A DNA stretch of 27,930 nt from a virus (IMGVR_UViG_3300045738_000575:1-27930), one strand, 5' to 3'. Counted from the stretch's first letter, positions 1 to 7,135 are shown. Numbers and translations are program-made. Notes: generated from the sequence alone by a model not told the origin.

Positions 1-882
1 TTTAACGGTGAAGATAGTGCAGGGGGAGAACGCACTTATGCTGCAATTAAGGCAATAGCAAAAGATGTAACAAGTGGAACAAATGATGGTATTTTAGAGT
101 TTAAAACAATGGTTGCAGGGACTCAAGAAATCGTGCTAGAATTAGAAGATGGTGCTGTTACAGTTAATGAAGCATACACTCTTCCAACCACAGTAACAGG
201 AGCAAATGACCGTGTTCTAACAGCACAAACAGACGGTTCAACTGCTTGGGCGGCAGCAGGTGGCTCAAATACAGATGGTGCTGCTTTCAAGTTTACGGCT
301 AGTAATAGAGTTCCGATGATGAATGGTAATGCTGGTAACATTACAAACACAACAATGAATGCTTATTGGGCTTACGGTAATTTGGTTTCTTTCGTAGAAA
401 GTAAAACTCTATCTAACGCATGGATTTACATTAACTCCTTATCAAGTTCGGCGGCTGATACCGGATTTATTGCCGCACTATATGAATTAGCAGATTCAAA
501 TTTAATAGATAGTTCTCCTAATGGCACATTAATCGCTACGGCTACTTGGGCTGCTTCAAAGTTTGTTACAGCAACGGGTTCAACGGGTTACAACTCAGAA
601 AGTTGGGTAGCAGCAAGTGGACAATCATTACTATTAGATAGTTCAAAATACTATGTTATGATGTCATCAAATTGGGCTAATAATCAGGTAACTTCCACAC
701 CATACAACATTTTAGCATGGGCATCAGACTCATTACCTAACATTTCAGGTTCAGGAGGCAATGTCGGTGTGTCTAATGGTTTCAATTTATGGATAAACGG
801 CACAACTTCACCTGCAACATCTGCTAGTTTTGGAAACTCAGGAAGCGGTGCTAAATCAGCAATATGGAGTACATTCACATGA
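1..882 (+). CDS. Tail fibre / receptor-binding structural protein, 5'-partial
   Basis: The reading frame is open from the first base of the window, so the gene begins upstream; 293 residues are visible. The first visible part (FNGEDSAGGERTYAAIK, then a stretch ending ETMVAGT-like in LEFKTMVAGTQ) matches the repeat style of long tail-fibre and tail-spike proteins of marine tailed viruses, and the segment NDRVLTAQTDGSTAW is the usual junction ahead of a C-terminal knob. The last 200 residues are rich in Ser, Thr, Asn, Gly and Ala with few charges and no cysteine, as expected for an extracellular beta-rich receptor-binding domain. An internal ATG at 109 is not the true start because coding sequence of the same type precedes it. 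The gene overlaps the next one by ATGA (879-882), which is translational coupling to a fibre-assembly-type gene. Role as fibre is inference from composition and neighbour; host receptor is unknown. Confidence 0.75.
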   Translation, partial: FNGEDSAGGERTYAAIKAIAKDVTSGTNDGILEFKTMVAGTQEIVLELEDGAVTVNEAYTLPTTVTGANDRVLTAQTDGSTAWAAAGGSNTDGAAFKFTASNRVPMMNGNAGNITNTTMNAYWAYGNLVSFVESKTLSNAWIYINSLSSSAADTGFIAALYELADSNLIDSSPNGTLIATATWAASKFVTATGSTGYNSESWVAASGQSLLLDSSKYYVMMSSNWANNQVTSTPYNILAWASDSLPNISGSGGNVGVSNGFNLWINGTTSPATSASFGNSGSGAKSAIWSTFT

Positions 883-1136
883 TTAGATTAACAACACTAT
901 ACCGAACAGAAAATGGAGTGCCTTATGATGTTACATGGGAAACTTTTAGAGAATCAAGAAACCTTGCACTTTTAGCAACTGATGTTCATATGTTAGCGGA
1001 TAAATACAATGCTTTAACAGAAGAACAACAAGAAGCGATTACTACATTTAGACAATGGTTGAGAGATGCAACAGAAAATTATGATTCAGCAAATGATGCT
1101 GTTGATAATTGGCCTCAACCGGAGAATTGGTTTTAG
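879..1136 (+). CDS. Tail-fibre assembly chaperone-like protein
   Basis: This encodes 85 residues starting MIRLTTLYRTENGVPY. The layout fits the small phage tail assembly chaperone family (Pfam Phage_tail_APC type): an N-terminal strand region, then a helical part with RNLALLATDVHML, then FRQWLRDATENYD, and a C-terminal WPQPENWF. The family normally carries a YRqaLRD-type helix followed by WP and a proline-rich tail, which is what is seen here. Such proteins assist folding or trimerisation of the fibre encoded just upstream. I chose the ATG at 879 instead of the in-frame ATG at 864 because it forms an ATGA overlap with the fibre stop. Family assignment comes from motif recognition only. Confidence 0.6.
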   Translation: MIRLTTLYRTENGVPYDVTWETFRESRNLALLATDVHMLADKYNALTEEQQEAITTFRQWLRDATENYDSANDAVDNWPQPENWF

Positions 1137-1165
1137 GAGAAAGAAAAATAACAGGAGTGAAAAAA

Positions 1166-1465
1166 ATGGCTTTAGAAATAACACATGAAATAGAAAAATT
1201 AGGAATAACCCTAGAAAATGTATATGCAAAGATTGCGAGAGCATCTTTTGATAACATGGAAAACGATGAAGGAGTTAATGTAAGTTATACTGTTAAACTT
1301 TATAAGAATGAAGAGGCAAAAGAAGCGGGAGAACACCCCTTTGGTGGAATGAGTTTCTCAACCACATTAAACATTGGTAATGCTAAGACACAATATAATT
1401 TACTAAAACAATGTTATCTTCATTTAAAAACTTTAGATGGTTTTACTGATGCTATTGATAGTTAA
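1166..1465 (+). CDS. Unknown small protein of the structural module
   Basis: This encodes 99 residues beginning MALEITHEIEKLGITLENVY. The ATG at 1166 is chosen because AGGAG lies at 1153-1157, 8 bases before it; a TTG further upstream in frame would overlap the preceding gene and lacks a binding site. The protein is soluble, without signal peptide, membrane segment or cysteine cluster apart from a single Cys. It has alternating polar strands (NVSYTVKLYKNEEA, MSFSTTLNIGNAKTQ) and a helical C-terminus. It is the last rightward gene before the convergent intergenic region and probably belongs to the virion or tail module by position. I do not recognise the family. Confidence 0.6.
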   Translation: MALEITHEIEKLGITLENVYAKIARASFDNMENDEGVNVSYTVKLYKNEEAKEAGEHPFGGMSFSTTLNIGNAKTQYNLLKQCYLHLKTLDGFTDAIDS

Positions 1466-1490
1466 ATTCAATTTAAAGTAATGTAAATGT

Positions 1491-1515
1491 TACCCGCGAG
1501 GGTATTTAAACCCTC
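1491..1515 (+). other. Two mutually exclusive hairpins after the structural genes
   Basis: TACCC (1491-1495) pairs with GGGTA (1500-1504) around a GCGA tetraloop of GNRA type. Alternatively GAGGGT (1498-1503) pairs with ACCCTC (1510-1515) around ATTTAA. The two stems share GGGT, so only one can form at a time. The position, 26 bases after the stop of the last rightward gene, suits a 3' processing or termination signal, but there is no long T-tract on the plus strand, so the function is open. Confidence 0.45.
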
Positions 1516-1521
1516 CAAAAA

Positions 1522-1710
1522 GTGCTAACATTTTAGCCACAAAAAACCCGTAGAGGGGGCATTTAAGCCTCCCTATTTCTTCAATGGGCATATCCGCCCC
1601 TGACCCTCTAACGGCCCACAGACACGCTTCTATGGTGCAAAATGGGCTATCTATCCAAGATAGAAGAGTCCATTGAAATCAATTGCCCAAAATAATTAAA
1701 ATATTAGCAC
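1522..1710. ncRNA. Candidate structured RNA (or DNA structure) in the convergent gap
   Basis: The segment is closed by GTGCTAACATTTT (1522-1534) pairing with AAAATATTAGCAC (1698-1710): 12 of 13 pairs, extendable by A1535-T1697 and a G1536-T1696 wobble. Inside lie: a helix of 1548-1557 with 1604-1614 (CCGTAGAGGG with CCCTCTAACGG, 10 pairs and one bulged A); a possible GGGC/GCCC hairpin at 1586-1599; TTCAATGG (1580-1587) with CCATTGAA (1670-1677) as a competing long-range helix; and CTTCTAT (1627-1633) with ATAGAAG (1660-1666), competing with TCTATC/GATAGA at 1650-1664. No reading frame of useful length crosses it. The leftward genes have T-tract terminators before reaching it, so a rightward transcript is slightly favoured, as are two G-T wobbles that pair only in plus-strand RNA. 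No known RNA family is recognised; a DNA-level role such as an origin or packaging site is possible. Confidence 0.5.
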
Positions 1711-1726
1711 CTTGTAATAAAGACCC

Positions 1727-1832
1727 AAAAAAAATCAAAAAAAAATTTACAAGGCCACCGAATCAAAGGTTGTTTTATTAGACCATAGAGAGAAACACTC
1801 TCTACATTCCCATAATTTCAACCGATTCGGTG
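1727..1832 (-). terminator. Hairpin plus double T-tract terminator of the leftward genes
   Basis: CACCGAATC (1756-1764) pairs with GATTCGGTG (1824-1832), and after an AAA bulge GGTTG (1768-1772) pairs with CAACC (1819-1823), making a 14-pair stem. Its loop carries another perfect hairpin, AGAGAG/CTCTCT (1787-1803). Read leftward the stem is followed after 10 bases by nine T (1745-1737), GA, and eight T (1734-1727). T-tracts on the non-template strand are the established archaeal termination signal, so this is very likely the end of the long leftward transcript. Confidence 0.7.
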
Positions 1833-1840
1833 AACCGACA

Positions 1841-1864
1841 TAAAAACCTAACAGGCGTTTAGGT
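1841..1864 (-). terminator. First hairpin-T5 terminator of the leftward genes
   Basis: Read leftward, ACCTAA (1864-1859) pairs with TTAGGT (1851-1846) around a 7-base loop, and the stem runs directly into TTTTTA (1845-1840 region). It lies 34 bases after the stop at 1898 and before the larger terminator at 1727-1832, giving tandem termination signals. Confidence 0.55.
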
Positions 1865-1897
1865 ATAGTTAATTGTTTACAGAAGGGACAACCCTGT

Positions 1898-2053
1898 TTA
1901 AGAGCCATCTCTTCTTCGCTCCTCATTAATTAGTCTGTCCATATATTCCTCAATAGAACTATATGGGGAATTGTTTGAGCCGAATGCGGCAAAAAACAAT
2001 AAACTAATAACGAGGATAAATATAAACCATATCATTACTTCTAAAGTTTGCAT
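1898..2053 (-). CDS. Small single-pass membrane protein
   Basis: This encodes 51 residues: MQTLEVM, then a hydrophobic stretch of about 18 residues (roughly 7-24, rich in Ile, Leu, Phe), then a polar, charged tail with EEYMDRLINEERRRDGS. It is the last gene of the leftward train. Its ATG overlaps the stop of the exonuclease gene by one base (TAATG, at 2051-2055), the same coupling used elsewhere in the train, and two terminators follow. A type II or III single-span protein with the basic and acidic tail on one side of the membrane is likely. Function is unknown; by position it could be a viral membrane or egress factor, but nothing in the sequence proves this. Confidence 0.65.
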   Translation of the reverse strand: MQTLEVMIWFIFILVISLLFFAAFGSNNSPYSSIEEYMDRLINEERRRDGS

Positions 2054-2643
2054 TACCACGATACCTCCATTTCTCTTTCCTTTGCTTTTTCTATACTGAA
2101 TGCTTTAATTGTATTGTTCTGTCCATGTTTCCATAGGTTATAAACTAACTTACAATCCTTTAAACAATATTCTGCCACTTCTTCATACTCTCCTTGTTTC
2201 CATAATACGGGTGCGTTTGCACTCTCCATTAATTTTGAATCACCTAAAGTATGCTCAACCAAATTAGATAGACTAAATCTTTCACCATGAGCCTTTGTTA
2301 ATTCTTTACTAGTATCAATATAAGAGTGCGTTTTCATATATTTATGAATACAATAAATATCCATAGCATCTCTTAAAACAGGTAAATCAAATGCAGCAAT
2401 ATTATGCCCTAATAATTTTCCTCCTTTTTCTAAGTGGTCATCTAAATCATATTTTAATTCTGATAATGATTTTGTTTCCACACCAGATTTAATCAAATTA
2501 TCAACAGGCTTATCAATATAAATTGTGCCTTTGTTTCCATCCCATGTGCATACAGTAGATACTAAGAACATATGAGTATTACCCCAACCACCTATGTCAT
2601 TAGACATATTCTTGGTTTCTAAATCAATTGCTAATACGCTCAT
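2053..2643 (-). CDS. DEDDy-type 3'-5' exonuclease (RNase H fold)
   Basis: The 196 residues carry the three exonuclease motifs in order: Exo I AIDLET (D7, E9), Exo II GHNIAAFDLPVL (H80-L90, with D86), and Exo III YCLKD (Y159, D163). These are the metal-binding acidic residues of the DEDDy family, which includes proofreading domains of family B polymerases and stand-alone DnaQ-like exonucleases. It probably removes nucleotides from 3' ends during replication, repair or end processing. The polymerase gene of this window has its own Exo motifs, so this is an additional, free-standing nuclease. The start overlaps the upstream gene by ATGA. Whether the substrate is DNA or RNA cannot be told. Confidence 0.8.
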   Translation of the reverse strand: MSVLAIDLETKNMSNDIGGWGNTHMFLVSTVCTWDGNKGTIYIDKPVDNLIKSGVETKSLSELKYDLDDHLEKGGKLLGHNIAAFDLPVLRDAMDIYCIHKYMKTHSYIDTSKELTKAHGERFSLSNLVEHTLGDSKLMESANAPVLWKQGEYEEVAEYCLKDCKLVYNLWKHGQNNTIKAFSIEKAKEREMEVSW

Positions 2644-2876
2644 TCTTCATCACTTTCATCTGACCATAAAGTTTTAATCTTATCTCGTTCAGCCTTTTGG
2701 GGGTCAGGCATAACAATATCATATCTTCTCTTTAAGAAGGCAACCAATTGGTCAGAACCAATAGGTAATATTGTATTTAATTCCCAACCTTCTTTACCAT
2801 ATGTATCTAAAGATTCAATAATTACCTTTGGGCCTCTTGCCACCACAAACACTAAAAACTTATTTTCCCATTTCAT
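2640..2876 (-). CDS. DUF4177-like small protein
   Basis: This encodes 78 residues. The core KFLVFVVARGP, then YGKEGWELNTILPIG and LKRRYDIV, follows the pattern of the DUF4177 family (a short strand, a helix, the signature GWEL, more strands ending in KR). Proteins of this family are common in phages and their function is not established. The C-terminus is acidic (WSDESDEE). It overlaps both neighbours by ATGA, so it is translated together with the helicase-like gene and the exonuclease gene. Confidence 0.6.
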   Translation of the reverse strand: MKWENKFLVFVVARGPKVIIESLDTYGKEGWELNTILPIGSDQLVAFLKRRYDIVMPDPQKAERDKIKTLWSDESDEE

Positions 2877-4333
2877 TTATTATCCTCCTTTAATTTTAAA
2901 TATACACTTCTTTGTAATTTCTGTTCATCAAAATATTCTTCTACCATAGGCCACCATTTATAGATTGTTGATGCTGATTTTTTAGTTTCGCTCTTAATCT
3001 TGTTGAGTAGTAACTTTTTATTAACCCATCCGTCTGATGTTGATTTACTTAAATCACGGTATGTTTTCTTGAATATAACTAAATTAGCCTTTTCTTCTAA
3101 CACAGATTTACGCGATGTGAGTGCCTCGTCCAGCCAATCCACCAGACTCTTATAACATTGTCGAATGATAGAAGAGGCTTGAAGCACATTATTAGAGGTC
3201 ACCTTAAATCTTTTAGTTTTATCCGAGATACTAGGTGCTTCAGCAACACAACATAATACAGATAGTTTTTGTAGGTGCATCAAGGTTCTATTAATAAATG
3301 TATTCATAGCATCAATAACTTCAGGACGACTATCGCTTACATATTTCTCCATAAGAATACATTCGCGCTCCATTGTTGCTTGAGCATCTTTAGTAATAGT
3401 AACAACAGATTCCATATCGGAGTCCATCTCTTCATATTTTTCTTTAATACAATCATATAATTTTACAAAATTATTAGAGAATTGTTCTATTGGAATTTGA
3501 GTGTTAGACTTTTTGCCCCAATTTTTAATTAGCATTCTTCTGATAGATTCTTGTTGATGTTGTGGAACTTCATACACAAACATTAATAGTCTTTGAAGAA
3601 CACCCTTTGTATGGATTACATCATTAAGATTTTTTGGAATATAAGAAGTGCCATATACTGAACGCCTACATTTGCACTCTATAGGTTCATCTCCCAATCT
3701 AAGTTTCTTTTTAATAATCCAAGTTTCACCATGAATTGTATTCATAAATGTATTAAGATAAACAATCGCATTTTGCTTGTGTTGAGATTGATTAAATACA
3801 CCTGAGTATTCAAACTCATCCCATATTGCTAATCCATCACCTTCTAATTGGCCTTGAATTTGAACATCAACTTTAATGGTTGTTACATTACCATCCTCAT
3901 CAACCACTTCTTGTTCTTCTCTTTCCATTGAGCCTATTAAAGCAGCGTCAGTATAGTCAGTAATGTCAAATATATCAAACTTAGTCCCGTGTTTAGTATT
4001 AATCTTTTCAAATGTGTTTCTAAGAATTGGTATATAGAAATTAGTTAATGTTGACTTACCTGTTCCAGAAGTTTGTAGCCATAGAAATTGAATTCTAATA
4101 TCATCTAATCTGCCAGCATTGGGTATTGCCACCAAGTCTTTCACAATTTGTCCAAGTATAACAAAAAAGGATACCGCCGCAGGGACTTCATTATAGTTTG
4201 AAATCTTCTCAGATTCAATCACATAGTTCTTCACTACTGCCGGAAGCATCATTTTTCGTTCTATTTGTGGGGTTTCTTTTTTTATTGTTTCTTCATAAGA
4301 ATAAAACAATTCATCATAGTCATCATCATCCAT
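2873..4333 (-). CDS. P-loop ATPase, probable replicative helicase
   Basis: This 486-residue protein has a Walker A motif LQTSGTGKST (about 86-95, K93) and a Walker B motif GLAIWDEFEY (D172, E173). Farther on come RRSVYGTSYIPKN (sensor-like) and GVLQRLLMFVYEVP, resembling the glycine-arginine segment of DUF3987/YfjI-type and superfamily-3-like primase-associated helicases. A helical C-terminal part may contain a winged helix (KKLLLNKIKSETKKSASTIYKWW). No other helicase candidate is visible among the replication genes of this window, and it sits next to ERCC4 nuclease and primase, so a role in unwinding is the best inference. AGGTGA lies 6 bases before the ATG, and the gene directly abuts the upstream stop. 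It could instead be a terminase-like or partition ATPase, but the neighbours argue against that. Confidence 0.6.
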   Translation of the reverse strand: MDDDDYDELFYSYEETIKKETPQIERKMMLPAVVKNYVIESEKISNYNEVPAAVSFFVILGQIVKDLVAIPNAGRLDDIRIQFLWLQTSGTGKSTLTNFYIPILRNTFEKINTKHGTKFDIFDITDYTDAALIGSMEREEQEVVDEDGNVTTIKVDVQIQGQLEGDGLAIWDEFEYSGVFNQSQHKQNAIVYLNTFMNTIHGETWIIKKKLRLGDEPIECKCRRSVYGTSYIPKNLNDVIHTKGVLQRLLMFVYEVPQHQQESIRRMLIKNWGKKSNTQIPIEQFSNNFVKLYDCIKEKYEEMDSDMESVVTITKDAQATMERECILMEKYVSDSRPEVIDAMNTFINRTLMHLQKLSVLCCVAEAPSISDKTKRFKVTSNNVLQASSIIRQCYKSLVDWLDEALTSRKSVLEEKANLVIFKKTYRDLSKSTSDGWVNKKLLLNKIKSETKKSASTIYKWWPMVEEYFDEQKLQRSVYLKLKEDNK

Positions 4334-5014
4334 TTATATCACCTGTTTATTTTCGCTATTAAGCACTTCATGGATTCTTTGTGATACGGCAAGTCCAATT
4401 CCGTCTATTTTAGCCATTTCTTCGGGTGGCGCTTCCCCTATCTCCATTATTGAGCCATATGCTTTTATTAATTTTTTGGCTTTATTTTTACTTACGCCTT
4501 TAATTGTTACTAACATATCTGTTCTTAAGTCTGTAGTTTTTATACTTTTTAGTAGACTCGGCTCTATAACCTTTCTATCTATTGGTCGCATTTTACATAG
4601 TGTTGTTATTACTCTTGCTGCCATTTTCACATCTTCTATCCAAAATACTTTGCAATCAGTATCTAATGTTATTTTTCCTATTCCACCAAAGAACTTATTG
4701 ATTAGTAATGACTTAGGGAAATCCATTTTTACATATCTATTATATTTAAGCATCTCATCTAATGTCCCATGAATAAATACAAAGGTATGTTCAAAGTGCC
4801 TATCCATATTATCTATTTGATTCCATAATCGTTTGTTAATAACTGACTGTAAAAAATCTATTGTTGACTTTGCTTCAAATGCCATATCAGAAAATATATA
4901 GTCTCCTATTTCTAACCATTGTTTTTCTGTTTGAATATTTAACCTACTACATTCTGATTCTATATATTCGTATAGGTTAGAATTTTCCCTACTATCAATG
5001 ATTAATTTATTCAT
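4334..5014 (-). CDS. ERCC4/XPF-family structure-specific nuclease
   Basis: The 226 residues combine an N-terminal ERCC4 nuclease domain and a C-terminal tandem helix-hairpin-helix domain. Nuclease motifs: IIDSRE (D7, E10), GDYIF (G37, D38), FEAKSTIDF (E47, K49; the family consensus is ERKxxxD, here EAKSTID) and KRLWNQI. The HhH2 part reads TIKGVSKNKAKKLIKAYGS and KIDGIGLAVSQRIHEVL (about 168-220). Archaeal XPF/Hef and Mus81 proteins use this architecture to cut branched DNA such as flaps, forks and replication intermediates. No helicase domain is fused, as in short crenarchaeal XPF. GGAGGT stands 7 bases before the ATG, and ATGA overlaps the primase stop. The Arg of ERK is replaced by Ala, while the metal-binding acids remain. 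Confidence 0.85.
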   Translation of the reverse strand: MNKLIIDSRENSNLYEYIESECSRLNIQTEKQWLEIGDYIFSDMAFEAKSTIDFLQSVINKRLWNQIDNMDRHFEHTFVFIHGTLDEMLKYNRYVKMDFPKSLLINKFFGGIGKITLDTDCKVFWIEDVKMAARVITTLCKMRPIDRKVIEPSLLKSIKTTDLRTDMLVTIKGVSKNKAKKLIKAYGSIMEIGEAPPEEMAKIDGIGLAVSQRIHEVLNSENKQVI

Positions 5015-6000
5015 TCACAATACCTCCAACATTTACCTACACAATAACCCTGTGGAATTAATACGCTTTTACATCCCGGAGCATGATACCCACCATCTAT
5101 AATACCTTTGGTATATTTACGGGTAACTGATTCATCCCAATCTAACCATACATCTTCATTGTCTTTAATGAATTCAAATTCTTTCATTATTGTTTCTAGT
5201 ATTTCCTTATTGTTTTCATTGGATAAATTTCGTTCTCTCATTGATAATAAATCTCTATACCATTGAGTTAAATATACTCTAGCATAATGACTAGGATTCT
5301 CTACCATAATGGCATTATGTAGGCATGGTAAAATGGGCAATTTTCCAGCAGGTTTTGGTGGTGCTATTTCTATATCCGACATTTCTATTGATTTTAATTC
5401 TTTCCAAGTTTGTAACTTCTGTCCATAGTTAAATGTCCCTTGTCTCATTTGTTTTGCTCGCAATAGTATTCCATCTAATCCCTCATAAACATCTGCAGAA
5501 CAAATAGGGATACAAAAATAATCACTACTGAGATTTGCTGTATTAGGTATTCTGCGAAGCCTATTAGTTTGTATGCCGGTTCTATCAAGGGTAGGACAAT
5601 CTTTAGCCAATTCGGTAAAACGCTGTTGAATGCTTCTAATATCATTTGCTATTTCTCCATATACAATTACATGAAATCCTTTGCCACTGAAATACATTTT
5701 GAATTTTATATCATCACGCAATAGTGTTTTTGTAATACGCAATACATCTTTCAATGCATTTTCAAGTGGTTCATCATGAGCATCAAAATCTAAAAACATC
5801 CTATCTAATACAATTGAACCGTCAACCTTTGAAGATTCTGAGTATTGTAGGAAATCATATACTGTTGTATAGCAATTCATTTTGCCATTGTATAAATTAA
5901 CCCAATCTATAAATTCTTGTCTATTATTTACTATCTGTCTTTTCATTTGTGGTGCGTTCTTTAAGTGACTTCCAGCCCACACTTCCCTCGGAAATTTCAT
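5011..6000 (-). CDS. Archaeo-eukaryotic primase with PriL-like Fe-S C-terminus
   Basis: The 329 residues hold the PriS catalytic motifs: FLDFDAHDE (D71, D73 metal ligands), YFSGKGFHV (S105-H110, nucleotide binding) and the third motif region LDRTGIQTNRLRRIPNT (138-154). After a linker, LPCLHNAIM (C226) with HYARVYLTQWYRD, and GYHAPGCKSVLIPQGYC plus the last residues (C310, C320, C324, C328) follow the pattern of the PriL iron-sulfur domain (PPC, H..R, YxPPSC, GLC). It would make RNA or DNA primers for the polymerase encoded nearby as a single chain. I start at the ATG at 6000, since AAGGAGG (6010-6016) is 9 bases upstream; in-frame starts further up lack this spacing. It overlaps the upstream gene by 77 bases. 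Confidence 0.85.
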   Translation of the reverse strand: MKFPREVWAGSHLKNAPQMKRQIVNNRQEFIDWVNLYNGKMNCYTTVYDFLQYSESSKVDGSIVLDRMFLDFDAHDEPLENALKDVLRITKTLLRDDIKFKMYFSGKGFHVIVYGEIANDIRSIQQRFTELAKDCPTLDRTGIQTNRLRRIPNTANLSSDYFCIPICSADVYEGLDGILLRAKQMRQGTFNYGQKLQTWKELKSIEMSDIEIAPPKPAGKLPILPCLHNAIMVENPSHYARVYLTQWYRDLLSMRERNLSNENNKEILETIMKEFEFIKDNEDVWLDWDESVTRKYTKGIIDGGYHAPGCKSVLIPQGYCVGKCWRYCE

Positions 6001-6268
6001 TTTCATCTTCCTCCTTATTTTTATTACCAAAACTAACTTCGGCTTGCATTAATTCTTCTTTCACTATTTTTGCTACTGTTTCTGATATGTTTTCTATTAT
6101 TTCATTGTAGATATCTTGCTTCCAAATCATTTCTAATTTCTGTTCAGGACTCATTTCATTATAAATAATATCAGATATTTCATCTAGAACTTTTTCCATA
6201 TTCAATAAACTAGCAAACGTCCATTCTTTTTCATTCAACAATTCTCTTATTCTTTTTTCTATATTCAT
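5924..6268 (-). CDS. Unknown helical protein between nuclease and primase
   Basis: This encodes 114 residues, very rich in Glu, Lys and Ile, predicted almost wholly helical (MNIEKRIRELLNEKEW at the start, then MSPEQKLEMIWKQDIYNEI). The C-terminal third is polar and low in hydrophobic residues (NKNKEEDENEISEGS) and lies in the 77-base overlap with the primase gene, so its sequence there is constrained by two frames. The ATG overlaps the upstream nuclease stop by ATGA. No cysteine or membrane segment. The family is not recognised; position suggests a replication accessory protein. Confidence 0.55.
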   Translation of the reverse strand: MNIEKRIRELLNEKEWTFASLLNMEKVLDEISDIIYNEMSPEQKLEMIWKQDIYNEIIENISETVAKIVKEELMQAEVSFGNKNKEEDENEISEGSVGWKSLKERTTNEKTDSK

Positions 6269-7131
6269 AGGAAACTCTCCGATTGAGCAACATCACAAAT
6301 ATTAAAATAACTACAATCAGGACAAGTTTTATAATAATATTTAGCATCAAATTGATTCTTTTCATATGCATGAATCATTTTAGCAAACCCATTCATTACT
6401 CCTGTGATGCTTCGCTTCCCAGCCTTTTCTATTTGAAGATAATTTGATTCTGGATAATACCAACCCCAATTACTAATAGGGATATTTGGGTCTAACCCCA
6501 ATTCATGCAATCTTTCCTCTTCACTTCCCTCAAATAATAATTTATAGAATGCCAATTCGCGCCTAACAGAAGTGGCTTTCCAATCTTTATATAAACCTGT
6601 CTTTAATTCAATTGGTATATATTTACCATCTTCATAATACATACGGTCAACAATCCCTTGAAGATGAACAACATAATCTCTCTCTAACTCAATCTTTTTA
6701 TTTATATTATAGGGAATTACTATCTGTGCATCTAACATAACTTCATTTATGATTGGCATAAAATTATCTAATGTATCATTTGCTCTTGAAGTAATAAATC
6801 TATCTGCTTCAAATGTAGACATTGTTCTATATATTTCAGCATGGTCATCAATTGGATGAAGACCAACACAATAATCAAATATTTCTGTATGAGTCATAGA
6901 CTCCGCTTTTTTAACATCGAATTCATCAAAAAATGATTGTCGTGCATTATGCACTTCTGACCCTTTAATCATAAGGGGTGAGGTATCATAAGGTAGTCTT
7001 TGTCTATATGCAAATTCATATTTAGTAGGGCACCATTGAAAGGACTGATAAGAAGATTTAGATATTTTTAATATTGGTTCATCTTCATTTTCAAAGTCTT
7101 TCGGTTTCCATTGATATGTAAATTCTCTCAT
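6265..7131 (-). CDS. Cas4/RecB-like PD-(D/E)XK nuclease with Fe-S cluster
   Basis: This 288-residue protein begins with ISKSSYQSFQWCPTKYEFAY (the typical entry of RecB/Cas4 nucleases, first cluster cysteine C34), followed by the helix GSEVHNARQSF (the His of the GxxxH motif). The catalytic core reads LQGIVDRMYYEDGKYIPIELK: Asp of GIVD, then IELKTG as the (D/E)XK. The C-terminal CPDCSYFNIC gives C270, C273 and C279, completing the four cysteines of a 4Fe-4S cluster. Members cut or resect DNA ends as exonucleases, alone or with helicases. The start at 7131 has GGTGGT 7 bases upstream; an ATG at 7149 would overlap the polymerase gene by 14 bases without such a site. There is no CRISPR locus here, so a replication or end-processing role is more likely than spacer acquisition. 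Confidence 0.8.
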   Translation of the reverse strand: MREFTYQWKPKDFENEDEPILKISKSSYQSFQWCPTKYEFAYRQRLPYDTSPLMIKGSEVHNARQSFFDEFDVKKAESMTHTEIFDYCVGLHPIDDHAEIYRTMSTFEADRFITSRANDTLDNFMPIINEVMLDAQIVIPYNINKKIELERDYVVHLQGIVDRMYYEDGKYIPIELKTGLYKDWKATSVRRELAFYKLLFEGSEEERLHELGLDPNIPISNWGWYYPESNYLQIEKAGKRSITGVMNGFAKMIHAYEKNQFDAKYYYKTCPDCSYFNICDVAQSESFL

Positions 7132-7135
7132 TTTA

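Noticed and set aside
1466-1897. A tRNA, RNase P RNA or SRP RNA in the convergent region
   Set aside because: No cloverleaf with T-loop GTTCRA, and no conserved RNase P or SRP core sequence was seen; the helices do not match these folds.
4476-4772. Rightward open frame opposite the ERCC4 nuclease gene
   Set aside because: The complementary strand encodes clear ERCC4 and HhH motifs; the rightward translation has no recognisable features.
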